Shown here: piece by piece, positions 1-7,093 of the stretch | How the letters are laid out: each line of letters starts with the position of its first letter | Numbering within the stretch: the first letter of the stretch is position 1 | Assembly: GCA_030037405.1 (NCBI GenBank) | Contig: JASHRK010000353.1 | Location: 1 to 11,076, forward strand | DNA length: 11,076 nt | Source of the DNA: Acidimicrobiales bacterium | Lineage (GTDB): Bacteria > Actinomycetota > Acidimicrobiia > Acidimicrobiales > Bog-793 | Direction of reading: 5' to 3' | The notes under the pieces: model-generated | What the model saw: the letters and a program-made list of their open reading frames with translations, nothing else | What the model was told of the DNA's origin: nothing | Databases searched by the model: none | Translations under genes and position numbers: made by a program

Positions 1-190
1 GGCCGACGCCTACGTGGCGGACCCGGAGACGAGGGAGTTCTTCTCCCGGTCGAATCCATGGGCGCTCCGTTCCATCGTCGAGCGGCTCCTCGAGGCAGAG
101 GAGCGGGGCAGGTGGAAGCCGGACGGCGACACGGCCGAGATGCTGCGGCGGGCGCTCCTCGAAGCCGACGGGTGGGAGGAGTCCCGATGA
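1..190 (+). CDS. cobN: Cobaltochelatase subunit CobN, C-terminal end (partial)
   Basis: The frame starting at base 2 is open from the left edge and ends at TGA 188-190, giving the last 62 residues of a longer protein. The tail has the look of the CobN / Mg-chelatase H C-terminus: an FF-x-x-SNPWALR segment, a helix ERLLEAEERGRW, then a helix with LRRALLEADG. CobN is the large, metal- and tetrapyrrole-binding subunit of the ATP-dependent cobalt chelatase, which inserts Co2+ into hydrogenobyrinic acid a,c-diamide in the late-insertion (aerobic) cobalamin route in the cytoplasm. The next gene, a chelatase ATPase, starts inside this stop codon (ATGA), which fits a shared operon and translational coupling. 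The family assignment rests on a short tail and on this neighbour. Only the C-terminus is visible, so catalytic residues cannot be checked. Confidence 0.85.
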   Translation, partial: ADAYVADPETREFFSRSNPWALRSIVERLLEAEERGRWKPDGDTAEMLRRALLEADGWEESR

Positions 191-2115
191 CCTCGCACCT
201 ACCCTTCTCATCGGTCGTCGGCCAGGACGACGCCAAGCTGGCGCTCATCCTCGCCGCCGTCGAGCCGCGGCTCGGCGGGGTGTTGCTGCGAGGCGACAAG
301 GGCTCGGCGAAGACGACCCTCGCCCGCGGGTTCGCCGCTTTGCTGCCGGGCCGGGCACCCTTCGTCGAGCTCCCGCTCGGGGCAGGCGAGGACCGGGTCA
401 TCGGTGCGATCGACGTGGCCGCCCTGCTCGACGCCCGCAAGCACACCTTCCGTCCGGGATTGCTGGCGGCGGCCCACGGAGGGGTCCTCTACGTCGACGA
501 GGTCAACCTCCTACCCGACCACCTCGTCGACGCCCTCTTGGACGTGGCCGTCTCCGGCGTCAACCGGGTCGAGCGTGACGGGTTCTCGGAGACGCACCCG
601 GCCCGTTTCGTGCTCGTCGGGTCCATGAACCCCGAGGAGGGGGAGCTGCGCCCGCAGCTGCTCGACCGCTTCGGGCTCTCGGTCGAGGTGAGGGCGTCCG
701 ACGATCCGGAGGTGAGGGCCGAGATCGTCCGGCGCCAGCTCGCCTTCGAGGCGACGGGGGAGGCCGACGGCACCGGGGACGACGAGATCCGGGCCGCGCT
801 CGAGACAGCCCGGCCAGTCCGTTGCGGGAGGGAGGTCGTGCTGGCGGCCGCCCGGCTGGCGGTGGCGGTCGGGGCCCAGGGCCTGCGTGCCGATCTGGCC
901 CTGTGCCGGGCGGCCGGGGCGTTGGCCGGGTGGGAGGGGCGGGAGAGTGCCGTCCCCGAGGATCTTCGCCGCGTGTCCCCACTCGTGCTCGGCCATCGCC
1001 GCCGGCGGGAGCCCTTCGAGGCACCGGGCATCGCGTCGGACCAGCTCTCCTCGGCTCTTGACGAGGCGCTCGGCGAGGCCGGGAGCTCTCCCGGCGAGGC
1101 CGGGAGGAGACGGCCACGAAGCGACGCCGACGGGCCGGCCGGCCCGTCCACCACCGGTGACGGCGACACCGACGGCGACACCGAGAGCGGTAGCGGTGGC
1201 GAGTCCCGGCCGGGCGACAGCCCTGGATCCCTCTCGGCGCCCCCGCCACTGCCCGACCCGGAGATCGACGCCCAGTCTCTCTCGCTTCCTCGCGGCGGTG
1301 GCTCCGCTACGGCGCTCAGGGGCGCGGCCGGGCGAAGCGCCCTCGCCGGGAGCGGCTCCAGAGGGCGCCGGATCGGGCAGCGACCGTTCCGCGACGCCGG
1401 CGAGCGGATCGACGGCTCGGCGACCGCCGTCTCCTACGTAGCCCGTACCGCAGGCGACGACGAGAGCCCGTCCGAGCCACCGATGTCGGCCGAGGACCTG
1501 AGGGCCGTCGTAGCCGCCGAGACGCAGGCGACCTTGGTGATCGTCGCCGTCGACGCATCGGGTTCGATGGCCGGCCGCAGGAGGCTCGAGGCCGCCCGGG
1601 CGGCAGTGCTCTCGCTCCTCCGCGACGCTTACCGGCGACGGGACCGGCTGGCGATGGTGGTCTTCAGAGGCGAGTCGGCCGAGGTGGTCCTGCGGCCTAC
1701 AGGGTCCGTCGAGGTGGCGCGGGAGCGCCTCGCCGAGCTGCCGAGCGGCGGGTTGACCCCGCTTGCGGCCGGACTGGCCGAGGTGACGGCATTGGTCCGG
1801 ACCGCCCAGCGGACCGGCGGGCCTCGGCCGGCGGTCGTCCTCGTCACCGATGGCAGGGCGACGGCCGGTGGTGCCGACCCCGTCGAGGCTGCGAGCTCGG
1901 CCGCCGCCGAGCTGGCGAGCACCGGGGTGGCGTGCCTCGTCATCGACGCCGAGACCGGTCCTGCGCGCCTTGGCCTGGCCCGGTCTCTTGCCAGCACCCT
2001 GTCCGCGAAGCACGTCCTCCTCGAGGACGTCGAGCGGCGAGGAGGTGGAGAGGCGCTCGCCGCGGCCATCCGGGACCGGGTGATGGCTCTTACGTCGGAG
2101 AAGTCGGAGAGGTGA
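187..2115 (+). CDS. Cobalt/magnesium chelatase ATPase, ChlI-ChlD fusion type (AAA+ plus VWA)
   Basis: A 642-residue cytoplasmic protein, taken to start at ATG 187 because this overlaps the cobN stop by four bases and lies just before the conserved VVGQDDAK segment. An in-frame ATG at 58 is inside cobN and unlikely. The AAA+ domain covers about residues 5-310: Walker A GDKGSAKTT (36-44), Walker B GVLYVDE (99-105), a sensor-like SMNPEEGEL (N148) and the LLDRFG motif (158-163). Residues about 290-435 are a low-complexity linker rich in G, S, P, D and E. A von Willebrand A domain follows with a complete MIDAS: DASGSM (456-461), T524 and D555. Known for the family: such I/D fusions serve as the ATPase partner of CobN in many actinobacteria in place of CobS/CobT. 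Coupling to cobN supports cobalt rather than magnesium insertion, but the sequence alone does not prove the metal. Confidence 0.9.
   Translation: MTSHLPFSSVVGQDDAKLALILAAVEPRLGGVLLRGDKGSAKTTLARGFAALLPGRAPFVELPLGAGEDRVIGAIDVAALLDARKHTFRPGLLAAAHGGVLYVDEVNLLPDHLVDALLDVAVSGVNRVERDGFSETHPARFVLVGSMNPEEGELRPQLLDRFGLSVEVRASDDPEVRAEIVRRQLAFEATGEADGTGDDEIRAALETARPVRCGREVVLAAARLAVAVGAQGLRADLALCRAAGALAGWEGRESAVPEDLRRVSPLVLGHRRRREPFEAPGIASDQLSSALDEALGEAGSSPGEAGRRRPRSDADGPAGPSTTGDGDTDGDTESGSGGESRPGDSPGSLSAPPPLPDPEIDAQSLSLPRGGGSATALRGAAGRSALAGSGSRGRRIGQRPFRDAGERIDGSATAVSYVARTAGDDESPSEPPMSAEDLRAVVAAETQATLVIVAVDASGSMAGRRRLEAARAAVLSLLRDAYRRRDRLAMVVFRGESAEVVLRPTGSVEVARERLAELPSGGLTPLAAGLAEVTALVRTAQRTGGPRPAVVLVTDGRATAGGADPVEAASSAAAELASTGVACLVIDAETGPARLGLARSLASTLSAKHVLLEDVERRGGGEALAAAIRDRVMALTSEKSER
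1071..1106 (+). repeat. 15-bp direct repeat in the chelatase linker
   Basis: CGGCGAGGCCGGGAG occurs at 1071-1085 and again at 1092-1106, seven codons apart and in frame, encoding two GEAG units. Between and across the copies is a near-continuous palindrome, GCCGGGAG (1078-1085) facing CTCCCGGC (1088-1095). It lies in the variable linker between the AAA+ and VWA domains, where length changes should be tolerated. Confidence 0.75.
1159..1182 (+). repeat. 12-bp perfect tandem repeat in the chelatase linker
   Basis: GACGGCGACACC is present twice head to tail (1159-1170, 1171-1182). It encodes the acidic repeat DGDT-DGDT of the linker. Being a multiple of three, copy changes would keep the frame; slippage during replication is the simplest origin. 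Confidence 0.85.
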
Positions 2116-2161
2116 GAGCGAAAGGGTGTGCCTGCCGTGCTCGACTCGGCTCCGGGCGGCC

Positions 2162-3109
2162 ATGATCGTCGAGAGCCGAGGGCACGTGCCGGCGCCCGGA
2201 CCTCATGGCGGAGACGCCCGAGCGCTCGCCGGCGCGCTCGGCGTGCCGCTCGACTCGATCCTCGACCTCTCGGCGACGATGAACCCGCTGGCGCCTGACG
2301 TCGCGAGCCTCGTGCGCTCTGCCGCAGAGGAGGTCCGGGCCTATCCGGACGCGCTGGAGGCGACCAACCTGCTCGCCGGAGCGATCGGCATCGAGCCGGA
2401 GCGGGTCCTGCTGACGAACGGCGCTGCCGAGGCGATAGCGCTCGTGGCTCACGAGCTCGAACGGGCGGTCGTCGTCGAGCCCGAGTTCTCCCTCTGGCGC
2501 CGGCACCTTGCCTCGGCCGATAGCGAGCCCGATGCTCCGGGACGTGTTCGCTCGAACCCGAACAACCCGACTGGCGTGCTCGCCGCCTCGGAGGAGCGCG
2601 CAGCAGCCTGGGACGAGGCTTTCTTCGCCCTTGCTACGGGTTCGTGGACCCGGGGCGACGCGGATCGGGGATCGATCGTCGTCGGATCGCTTACGAAGCT
2701 CTTCGCTTGTCCGGGGCTTCGTATCGGCTACGTCCTTGCGCCGGAGGCCGGCCTTGCCGAGCGGCTGGCCGCTCGCCAGCCGCTGTGGTCGGTGAACAGC
2801 CTGGCGCTCGGCGTCCTGCCCGCGCTGATCGAGCGTGCGGAGCTCGTGCGCTGGTCGAGCGAGATCGCGACGCTTCGCGCCGAACTGGTCGCCACGCTCG
2901 AGGCACGCGGCTTCGCGGTCGCCGCCGCGGACGCCCCGTGGGTGCTCGTGGAGGACGCGGCGTGGTTGCGCGAGCCGCTCGCGCGCCAGGGCGTGCTCGT
3001 CCGCGACTGCTCGAGCTTCGGCTTGCACGGCACGGTCCGCATCGCCGTCCCGGGCGCGGCGAACCTCGAACGGCTGGAAGGGGCACTCGACCGCGCGTGC
3101 GTGCAGTGA
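2162..3109 (+). CDS. cobD: Threonine-phosphate decarboxylase-like PLP enzyme (CobD/CobC family), compact form
   Basis: A 315-residue fold-type I PLP enzyme. The start is ATG 2162, chosen because the family's N-terminal HGGD motif falls at residues 16-19; an in-frame ATG at 2126 would add an unconserved tail. The family decarboxylates L-threonine O-3-phosphate to (R)-1-amino-2-propanol O-2-phosphate, the linker between the corrin ring and the lower ligand of cobalamin. Visible motifs: ILDLSATMNPLAP near the N-terminus, TNGAAEAIALVA (cofactor-phosphate region), NPNNPTG (132-138), D151 in WDEAFF for the pyridine nitrogen, the Schiff-base lysine K179 in SLTKLFACPGLRIGY, and a GTVRIAV arginine near the C-terminus. 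Only short stretches separate EPEFSLW from NPNNPTG and NPNNPTG from D151; relatives usually have longer segments, so the protein is unusually small. It sits 46 bp after the chelatase gene on the same strand. A histidinol-phosphate aminotransferase-like relative is the main alternative; the HGGD start and cob context favour CobD. Confidence 0.8.
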   Translation: MIVESRGHVPAPGPHGGDARALAGALGVPLDSILDLSATMNPLAPDVASLVRSAAEEVRAYPDALEATNLLAGAIGIEPERVLLTNGAAEAIALVAHELERAVVVEPEFSLWRRHLASADSEPDAPGRVRSNPNNPTGVLAASEERAAAWDEAFFALATGSWTRGDADRGSIVVGSLTKLFACPGLRIGYVLAPEAGLAERLAARQPLWSVNSLALGVLPALIERAELVRWSSEIATLRAELVATLEARGFAVAAADAPWVLVEDAAWLREPLARQGVLVRDCSSFGLHGTVRIAVPGAANLERLEGALDRACVQ

Positions 3110-3120
3110 CCGCGGGCGCA

Positions 3121-3154
3121 CGCCGCCAGCCGGGGTGGGTCTCTTGCGGCGGCG
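3121..3154. terminator. Possible bidirectional terminator between convergent genes
   Basis: The 51-bp gap between the stops of cobD (3109) and the minus-strand amidohydrolase (3161) holds an inverted repeat, CGCCGCC (3121-3127) with GGCGGCG (3148-3154), and a loop of about 20 nt. No T-run follows on either strand, which is common in high-GC genomes but leaves the call weak. Its place between two converging transcripts is the main support. Confidence 0.35.
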
Positions 3155-3160
3155 GCTTGC

Positions 3161-4606
3161 CTATGCGAGATCGGCGGGCCCGGAGAGGCGCCAGGGAAGG
3201 CGCAAGGCGGCGAGCCCGGCACGCTCGATGAGAGCCTCGGCGCGGCTTTGCGCCTCCGCCATCACCTCCTCCTCGTCGATCCCCGTACAGCGGCCGTCGT
3301 CGACGACCACCTCGCCCCCGACGATGGTCGTCACGACGTCCGATCCGCGAGCGGCGTAGACGACAGTCGACACGGCCCGGTGGAAGGGGGAGAGATGGGG
3401 TCGGGAGAGGTCGACGACGGTGATGTCGGCGAGCTTGCCGGGGGCTAGGACTCCGGCGTCGATGCCGAGGTAGCGGGCGCCCTCACGGGTCGCCATCTCC
3501 AGCATCTGCTCGGCCATGACGGCAGTCGGGTCGAGACTGTGCACCCGCTGCAGGAGGGCACCGGCTTTCATCTGTTCGAAGAGGTCCTGCCGGTGCGCGC
3601 ACCCCGAGCCGTCGGTGCCGAGCCCGACGCTTGCCCCGGCCGCCTGCAGCTCGCGCAGCCTCAGCACGCCGGAGGCGAGGGTCTCGTTCGAGGTCGGGTT
3701 GTACGACACGCCGGCTGCGGCGGCCCCGACGGCCTTGATCTCCTGATCGTCGAGCCAGATCCCGTGCGCGATCGTCGCTTCCTCTCCGAGCAGGCCCTCG
3801 CGCTGCAGCCAGGTGATCGGTCTGACGCCGTAGGCGGCGAGGTAGATGTCGGGGTCGACTCTGGCCTCGGAGCAGTGGGTATGCCAGCCGGTGCCGAGGC
3901 GTCGCGCGAGCTCGACTGCGTCGCGCACGACGTCCTGGCCGTTGTAGATGACGTTGATGGGGGCTGGCCAAACGCAGACCCGGCCACCCGGCGGCCTTGC
4001 GTGGCAGCACTCCTCGGCTATCTCCAGCTCCTCTTCCCTGCTGTAGCGAAACAGCGTCTCTGCCAAGCCATTCTCTCTCGCCACTTCCGTCATCGGCCCG
4101 AAGATTCCTCGGGCGACGATCCCCCGCGCGCCGGCGCGCTCGATCGCATCCGCCACTTCGAGCGTGCTCTCGGCGTCGGCAGGGGAGTAGTGGTTGTCGA
4201 GGATCGTCGTGGTGCCGGCACGGAGAGCCTCGATCGTCCCGAGAGAGGCGGCGACTGCGGCGTCCCGCCGGTCGATGGCGCTCGAGTAAGGCCACATGAA
4301 CTCGCACAGCCATGGCCAGAGCGACATCCCCTCGCCGAGGCCCCTGCCGAGTCCCTGGAAGAGATGGGTGTGGCAATCGACGAGACCGGGCATCACCACA
4401 CGGTTGCGGCAGTCGATCACGCGCCGCGCCGGCGGCGGCCCCTCGCCGGCGCCCTCGTCACCGACTTGGAGGATCCGCTCGCCGGCGATGGCGACCCAGC
4501 CCGGGTCGAGCACTCGTCGCTCGTCGTCGACCGTGAGAACGACTCCTCCCGAGAGGAGAAGGTCGCACCCGGCTGCCATCTCCCGCCCGTCTTCCTCGTT
4601 GCGCAT
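3161..4606 (-). CDS. Metal-dependent amidohydrolase/deaminase, COG0402 type (8-oxoguanine deaminase / triazine hydrolase-like), copy 1
   Basis: A 481-residue TIM-barrel hydrolase with the N-terminal strand-rich segment and C-terminal GKLADITVVDL block typical of cyclic-amidine deaminases. Metal and catalytic residues expected for the subtype are all present: H79 and H81 (DCHTHLFQ), H244 and E247 (GWHTHCSE), H281 (IAHGIWL) and D332 (GLGTDGSG). The substrate-side SYNPTSNETLASG segment (301-313) follows the usual P-x-SN-x-x-L-x-SG pattern. Family knowledge: these enzymes hydrolytically remove amino or other groups from rings such as 8-oxoguanine, guanine, pterins or s-triazines. The WPWL and NHYSP segments recall 8-oxoguanine deaminase and its relatives. 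No signal peptide, so cytoplasmic. The start at 4606 has no Shine-Dalgarno; ATG 4579, with GAGGAA upstream, is an alternative nine codons in. It diverges from the Mo-hydroxylase operon with a 63-bp gap. The exact substrate cannot be read from sequence. Confidence 0.88.
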   Translation of the reverse strand: MRNEEDGREMAAGCDLLLSGGVVLTVDDERRVLDPGWVAIAGERILQVGDEGAGEGPPPARRVIDCRNRVVMPGLVDCHTHLFQGLGRGLGEGMSLWPWLCEFMWPYSSAIDRRDAAVAASLGTIEALRAGTTTILDNHYSPADAESTLEVADAIERAGARGIVARGIFGPMTEVARENGLAETLFRYSREEELEIAEECCHARPPGGRVCVWPAPINVIYNGQDVVRDAVELARRLGTGWHTHCSEARVDPDIYLAAYGVRPITWLQREGLLGEEATIAHGIWLDDQEIKAVGAAAAGVSYNPTSNETLASGVLRLRELQAAGASVGLGTDGSGCAHRQDLFEQMKAGALLQRVHSLDPTAVMAEQMLEMATREGARYLGIDAGVLAPGKLADITVVDLSRPHLSPFHRAVSTVVYAARGSDVVTTIVGGEVVVDDGRCTGIDEEEVMAEAQSRAEALIERAGLAALRLPWRLSGPADLA

Positions 4607-4669
4607 ACCGCCGACGCTAACAACCGGGGCCTTGCGTGGCTCTCTCGTGCTCTGCCAGAATCCGCAGCC
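4607..4669. promoter_or_regulatory. Divergent promoter region, both transcripts possibly leaderless
   Basis: This 63-bp gap must serve both divergent genes. On the plus strand, TTGCGT (4632-4637) and CAGAAT (4656-4661) are 18 bp apart, which would place the RNA start about at ATG 4670. On the minus strand, TAGCGT (complement of 4614-4619) ends seven bases before ATG 4606. Neither start has a clear Shine-Dalgarno, so leaderless mRNAs would fit. Matches to consensus are only partial and no obvious operator dyad was found. Confidence 0.3.
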
Positions 4670-7093
4670 ATGCCGGACTGGGGCGACCTGGTACCGCGAC
4701 TGTTCGGGGCGCGGGTGGAGCGCCGCGAGGACGCTGCGTTGCTGACGGGACAGGGCAGGTACGTTGCCGACATCCGCCTCCCGGGGATGCTCGAGGCCAC
4801 CTTCGTTCGGAGCCATGTCGCCCACGCCGAGCTCCGCAGGGTCGACTTCAGCTCTGCCCTGAAGGCACCGGGAGTGGTGGCGGCCTTTGCGGCCGCCGAC
4901 CTCACCGGAGTGAGGGAGTTTCCCGACTACATCAGCTGGCAGAGGGAGGTAAGGCAGTTTCCCCTGCAGCGCGACAGAGTCCGCTACGTCGGTGCCCCGG
5001 TCGCCGTCGTCGTCGCCTCGAACCGCTACGAGGCCGAGGACGCGGCCGAGCTCGTCGAGGTCGACTACGCGGAGCTGCCGGCGGTGCTGTCGATCGAGGA
5101 GGCGCTGGCACCGGGCGCCCCCCGCCTCTTCGAGGAGTGGCCGGACAACAAGGTGATGGACCTGCCGGAGCACGACCCGGAGGTCGACCGTATCCTCGCC
5201 AGCTCACCGACTGTTTCCGGGCGCTACCGCATGCAGCGGCAGGCGCCCTGCCCGATGGAGACCCGCGGCGTCGTGGCCGAGCTCGTTCACGGGCGGCTGA
5301 CAGTCTGGTCGTCGCAGCAGAGCCCGCACATCCTGCGAACCACCCTCGCAACGGTGCTCGGCATCCCGGAGAGCACGATCCGGGTCGTGACGCCCGATAT
5401 CGGCGGTGGTTTCGGCGGGAAGACACACCAGTACCCGGAAGAGGTCGTGGTCGCCTGGCTGGCCATGCGGCTGCGGCGGCCGGTGCGCTGGATAGAAGAC
5501 CGGGCCGAGCACCTCGTCAGCGCCGTTCAGGCCCGCGACGAGATGATCGTGCTCGAGGGGAGCTACGCCCCGGACGGCTCCATCACCGCTCTCAGGGCCG
5601 AGGTGATCTGCGACGTCGGCTCAGGCGAGATCGCCATGCCGGGGACGTGCACGAGCCTCGTGAGCGCGGCGTGCCTGACGGCAGCCTGGAAGATCCCGCA
5701 CTACGCGACGTCGGTCACCTGTGTGGTCACGAACAAGACCCCGAGCGGCGCCTACCGCGGCTTCGGCGCCCCCGAGGCCGTGCTGGCGATCGAGCGCTTC
5801 ATCTCGAGGGTCGCGCTCACCGCCGGCGTGGACCCGATCGAGGCCAGGCGCAAGATGATCCTTGATCCCGAGGACCTGCCCTACATGCAGCCATCGGGCA
5901 ACCGGATCGACTCCGGTAGCCACCGTGCCGCCTTCGAGCGGGCGATCGAGCTGGGGCAGGCCGCGCTGGCTAGGCGCCGGCAGGAAACGGCCGGAGACCG
6001 GGTCCGGCTCGGTCTCGGCTACTGCCAGTACGTCGAGCCAACGGTGCCGAGCTACTTCGGCACGACCGGGTACTGGACCGCCTACGACTCCTCCTCGATC
6101 AGCATCCACCCCGATGGCGGCGTCCGCGTGAGCTGTGGGGTGGCGGCGATCGGCCAGGGCACGGAGACGACCATCGCCGCCGTCACGGCGGATGCCCTCC
6201 AGGTGCCGATCGAGGAGGTGACGGTAGTCGTCGGCGACACCGACAGCTGCGCCTACGGTCTCGGGTCCTGGGGGAGCCGGAGCGCTGTCGTGTTCACCGG
6301 CTCGATCTTGAGGGCAGCCGAGATCGTGCGGCAGAAGGCGTCCAAGATCGCCGCGTCGCTCCTCGAGGCCGCCGAGCCCGACGTCGTGATGGAGGAGGGG
6401 CGGTTCCACGTCCGGGGGAGCTCGACGCCAGCTGTCGGCTGGGCCGACGTCGCCACTGCCGCCTGCGTGCGGACGATCGACCTGCCCGACGGCGTCGAGC
6501 CGGGGCTCGACGCCTCGGCGACCTACGAGCCGCCCAACCTCGACCACCGCCCCGACGCCGAGGGACGTATGAACGGGGCTGCAACGTGGGCGAACGGCTC
6601 CCACAGCGGCGTCGTCGCCGTCGACCTCGACACCGGCGGCGTGCGCATCCTCGACTACATCGTCGTCCACGACTGCGGTCGCGTGATCAACCCGACCATC
6701 GTGGAGGGCCAGGTGCACGGCGCAGTGGCGCAGGGCATCGCCGGGGCGCTCTACGAGCAGATCGTCCACGACTCAGGCGGCCAACCGCAGACGGCCTCCT
6801 TCATGGACTACCTCCTGCCGAGCGCGACGGAGGTGCCCCGGTTGGTGGTAGAGCACTTCGAGTCGCCCGCTCCGGAGACGCCGCTCGGCATCAAGGGCGT
6901 CGGAGAGGCCGGCACCATAGGACCGGGAGCCGTCATAGCGAACGCCGTGTCGGACGCCCTGTCGGAGCTTGGCGTCGACATCACGGAGACCCCCATCACC
7001 AACCGCAGCCTGCTTCGTGCGATCGCGGCGGCTGGCGCCTCTCGCAGAGGCGCCTCTCCCGAGGAGCCCTCCGGCGGAGACGCGGCCGCGTGA
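4670..7093 (+). CDS. Molybdenum hydroxylase large (Mo-cofactor) subunit, xanthine-dehydrogenase/CoxL superfamily
   Basis: An 807-residue molybdopterin-binding subunit, of usual length for the family. ATG 4670 begins the standard N-terminus (FGARVERREDAALLTGQGRY); the longer upstream open frame is antisense to the amidohydrolase and is discarded. The N-terminal a/b hammerhead domain covers about 20-130 and the two Mo-binding domains the rest. Motifs: GGGFGGK (245-251), AYRGFGAPE (R363 in the substrate pocket), GQGTET (Q496) and the catalytic glutamate E746 in GIKGVGEAG. The enzyme adds a hydroxyl derived from water to a ring carbon or aldehyde, sending electrons via [2Fe-2S] clusters to FAD. 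AYRGFGAPE is neither the form I (cysteine-containing) nor the usual form II (AYRGAGR) CO-dehydrogenase loop and is closest to xanthine/nicotinate dehydrogenases. The C-terminal tail (about 786-807) is low-complexity A/G/S/R/E. It overlaps the small-subunit gene by GTGA. No signal peptide, so cytoplasmic. Confidence 0.93.
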   Translation: MPDWGDLVPRLFGARVERREDAALLTGQGRYVADIRLPGMLEATFVRSHVAHAELRRVDFSSALKAPGVVAAFAAADLTGVREFPDYISWQREVRQFPLQRDRVRYVGAPVAVVVASNRYEAEDAAELVEVDYAELPAVLSIEEALAPGAPRLFEEWPDNKVMDLPEHDPEVDRILASSPTVSGRYRMQRQAPCPMETRGVVAELVHGRLTVWSSQQSPHILRTTLATVLGIPESTIRVVTPDIGGGFGGKTHQYPEEVVVAWLAMRLRRPVRWIEDRAEHLVSAVQARDEMIVLEGSYAPDGSITALRAEVICDVGSGEIAMPGTCTSLVSAACLTAAWKIPHYATSVTCVVTNKTPSGAYRGFGAPEAVLAIERFISRVALTAGVDPIEARRKMILDPEDLPYMQPSGNRIDSGSHRAAFERAIELGQAALARRRQETAGDRVRLGLGYCQYVEPTVPSYFGTTGYWTAYDSSSISIHPDGGVRVSCGVAAIGQGTETTIAAVTADALQVPIEEVTVVVGDTDSCAYGLGSWGSRSAVVFTGSILRAAEIVRQKASKIAASLLEAAEPDVVMEEGRFHVRGSSTPAVGWADVATAACVRTIDLPDGVEPGLDASATYEPPNLDHRPDAEGRMNGAATWANGSHSGVVAVDLDTGGVRILDYIVVHDCGRVINPTIVEGQVHGAVAQGIAGALYEQIVHDSGGQPQTASFMDYLLPSATEVPRLVVEHFESPAPETPLGIKGVGEAGTIGPGAVIANAVSDALSELGVDITETPITNRSLLRAIAAAGASRRGASPEEPSGGDAAA
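7034..7054 (+). other. Perfect 9-bp hairpin at the 3' end of the large-subunit gene
   Basis: GGCGCCTCT (7034-7042) and AGAGGCGCC (7046-7054) form a perfect 9-bp inverted repeat with loop CGC, and GGCGCCTCT recurs at 7049-7057. It encodes the GASRRGAS tail and lies 35 bases before the GTG of the small subunit. There is no T-run, so it is more likely an mRNA stability or coupling element, or a simple repeat in a free tail, than a terminator. Confidence 0.6.

Noticed and set aside
187..2115. CoxD/CoxE-like maturation factor (MoxR ATPase plus VWA protein) for the nearby Mo-hydroxylase
   Set aside because: The order and motifs are those of ChlI/ChlD chelatase fusions, and it overlaps cobN; it is separated from the hydroxylase by a convergent junction.
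511..2163. A 550-codon open frame on the minus strand opposite the chelatase gene
   Set aside because: It is the mirror of a high-GC coding region, shows no recognisable domain, and the plus strand has complete AAA+ and VWA motifs.
3539..4669. A 377-residue N-terminal extension of the Mo-hydroxylase large subunit
   Set aside because: It runs antisense through the amidohydrolase gene and has no family similarity; the conserved N-terminus begins just after ATG 4670.
4607..5173. A 189-residue upstream extension of the minus-strand amidohydrolase
   Set aside because: It is antisense to the large-subunit gene; the family N-terminus (CDLLLSGGVVLTVD) begins 13 residues after ATG 4606.
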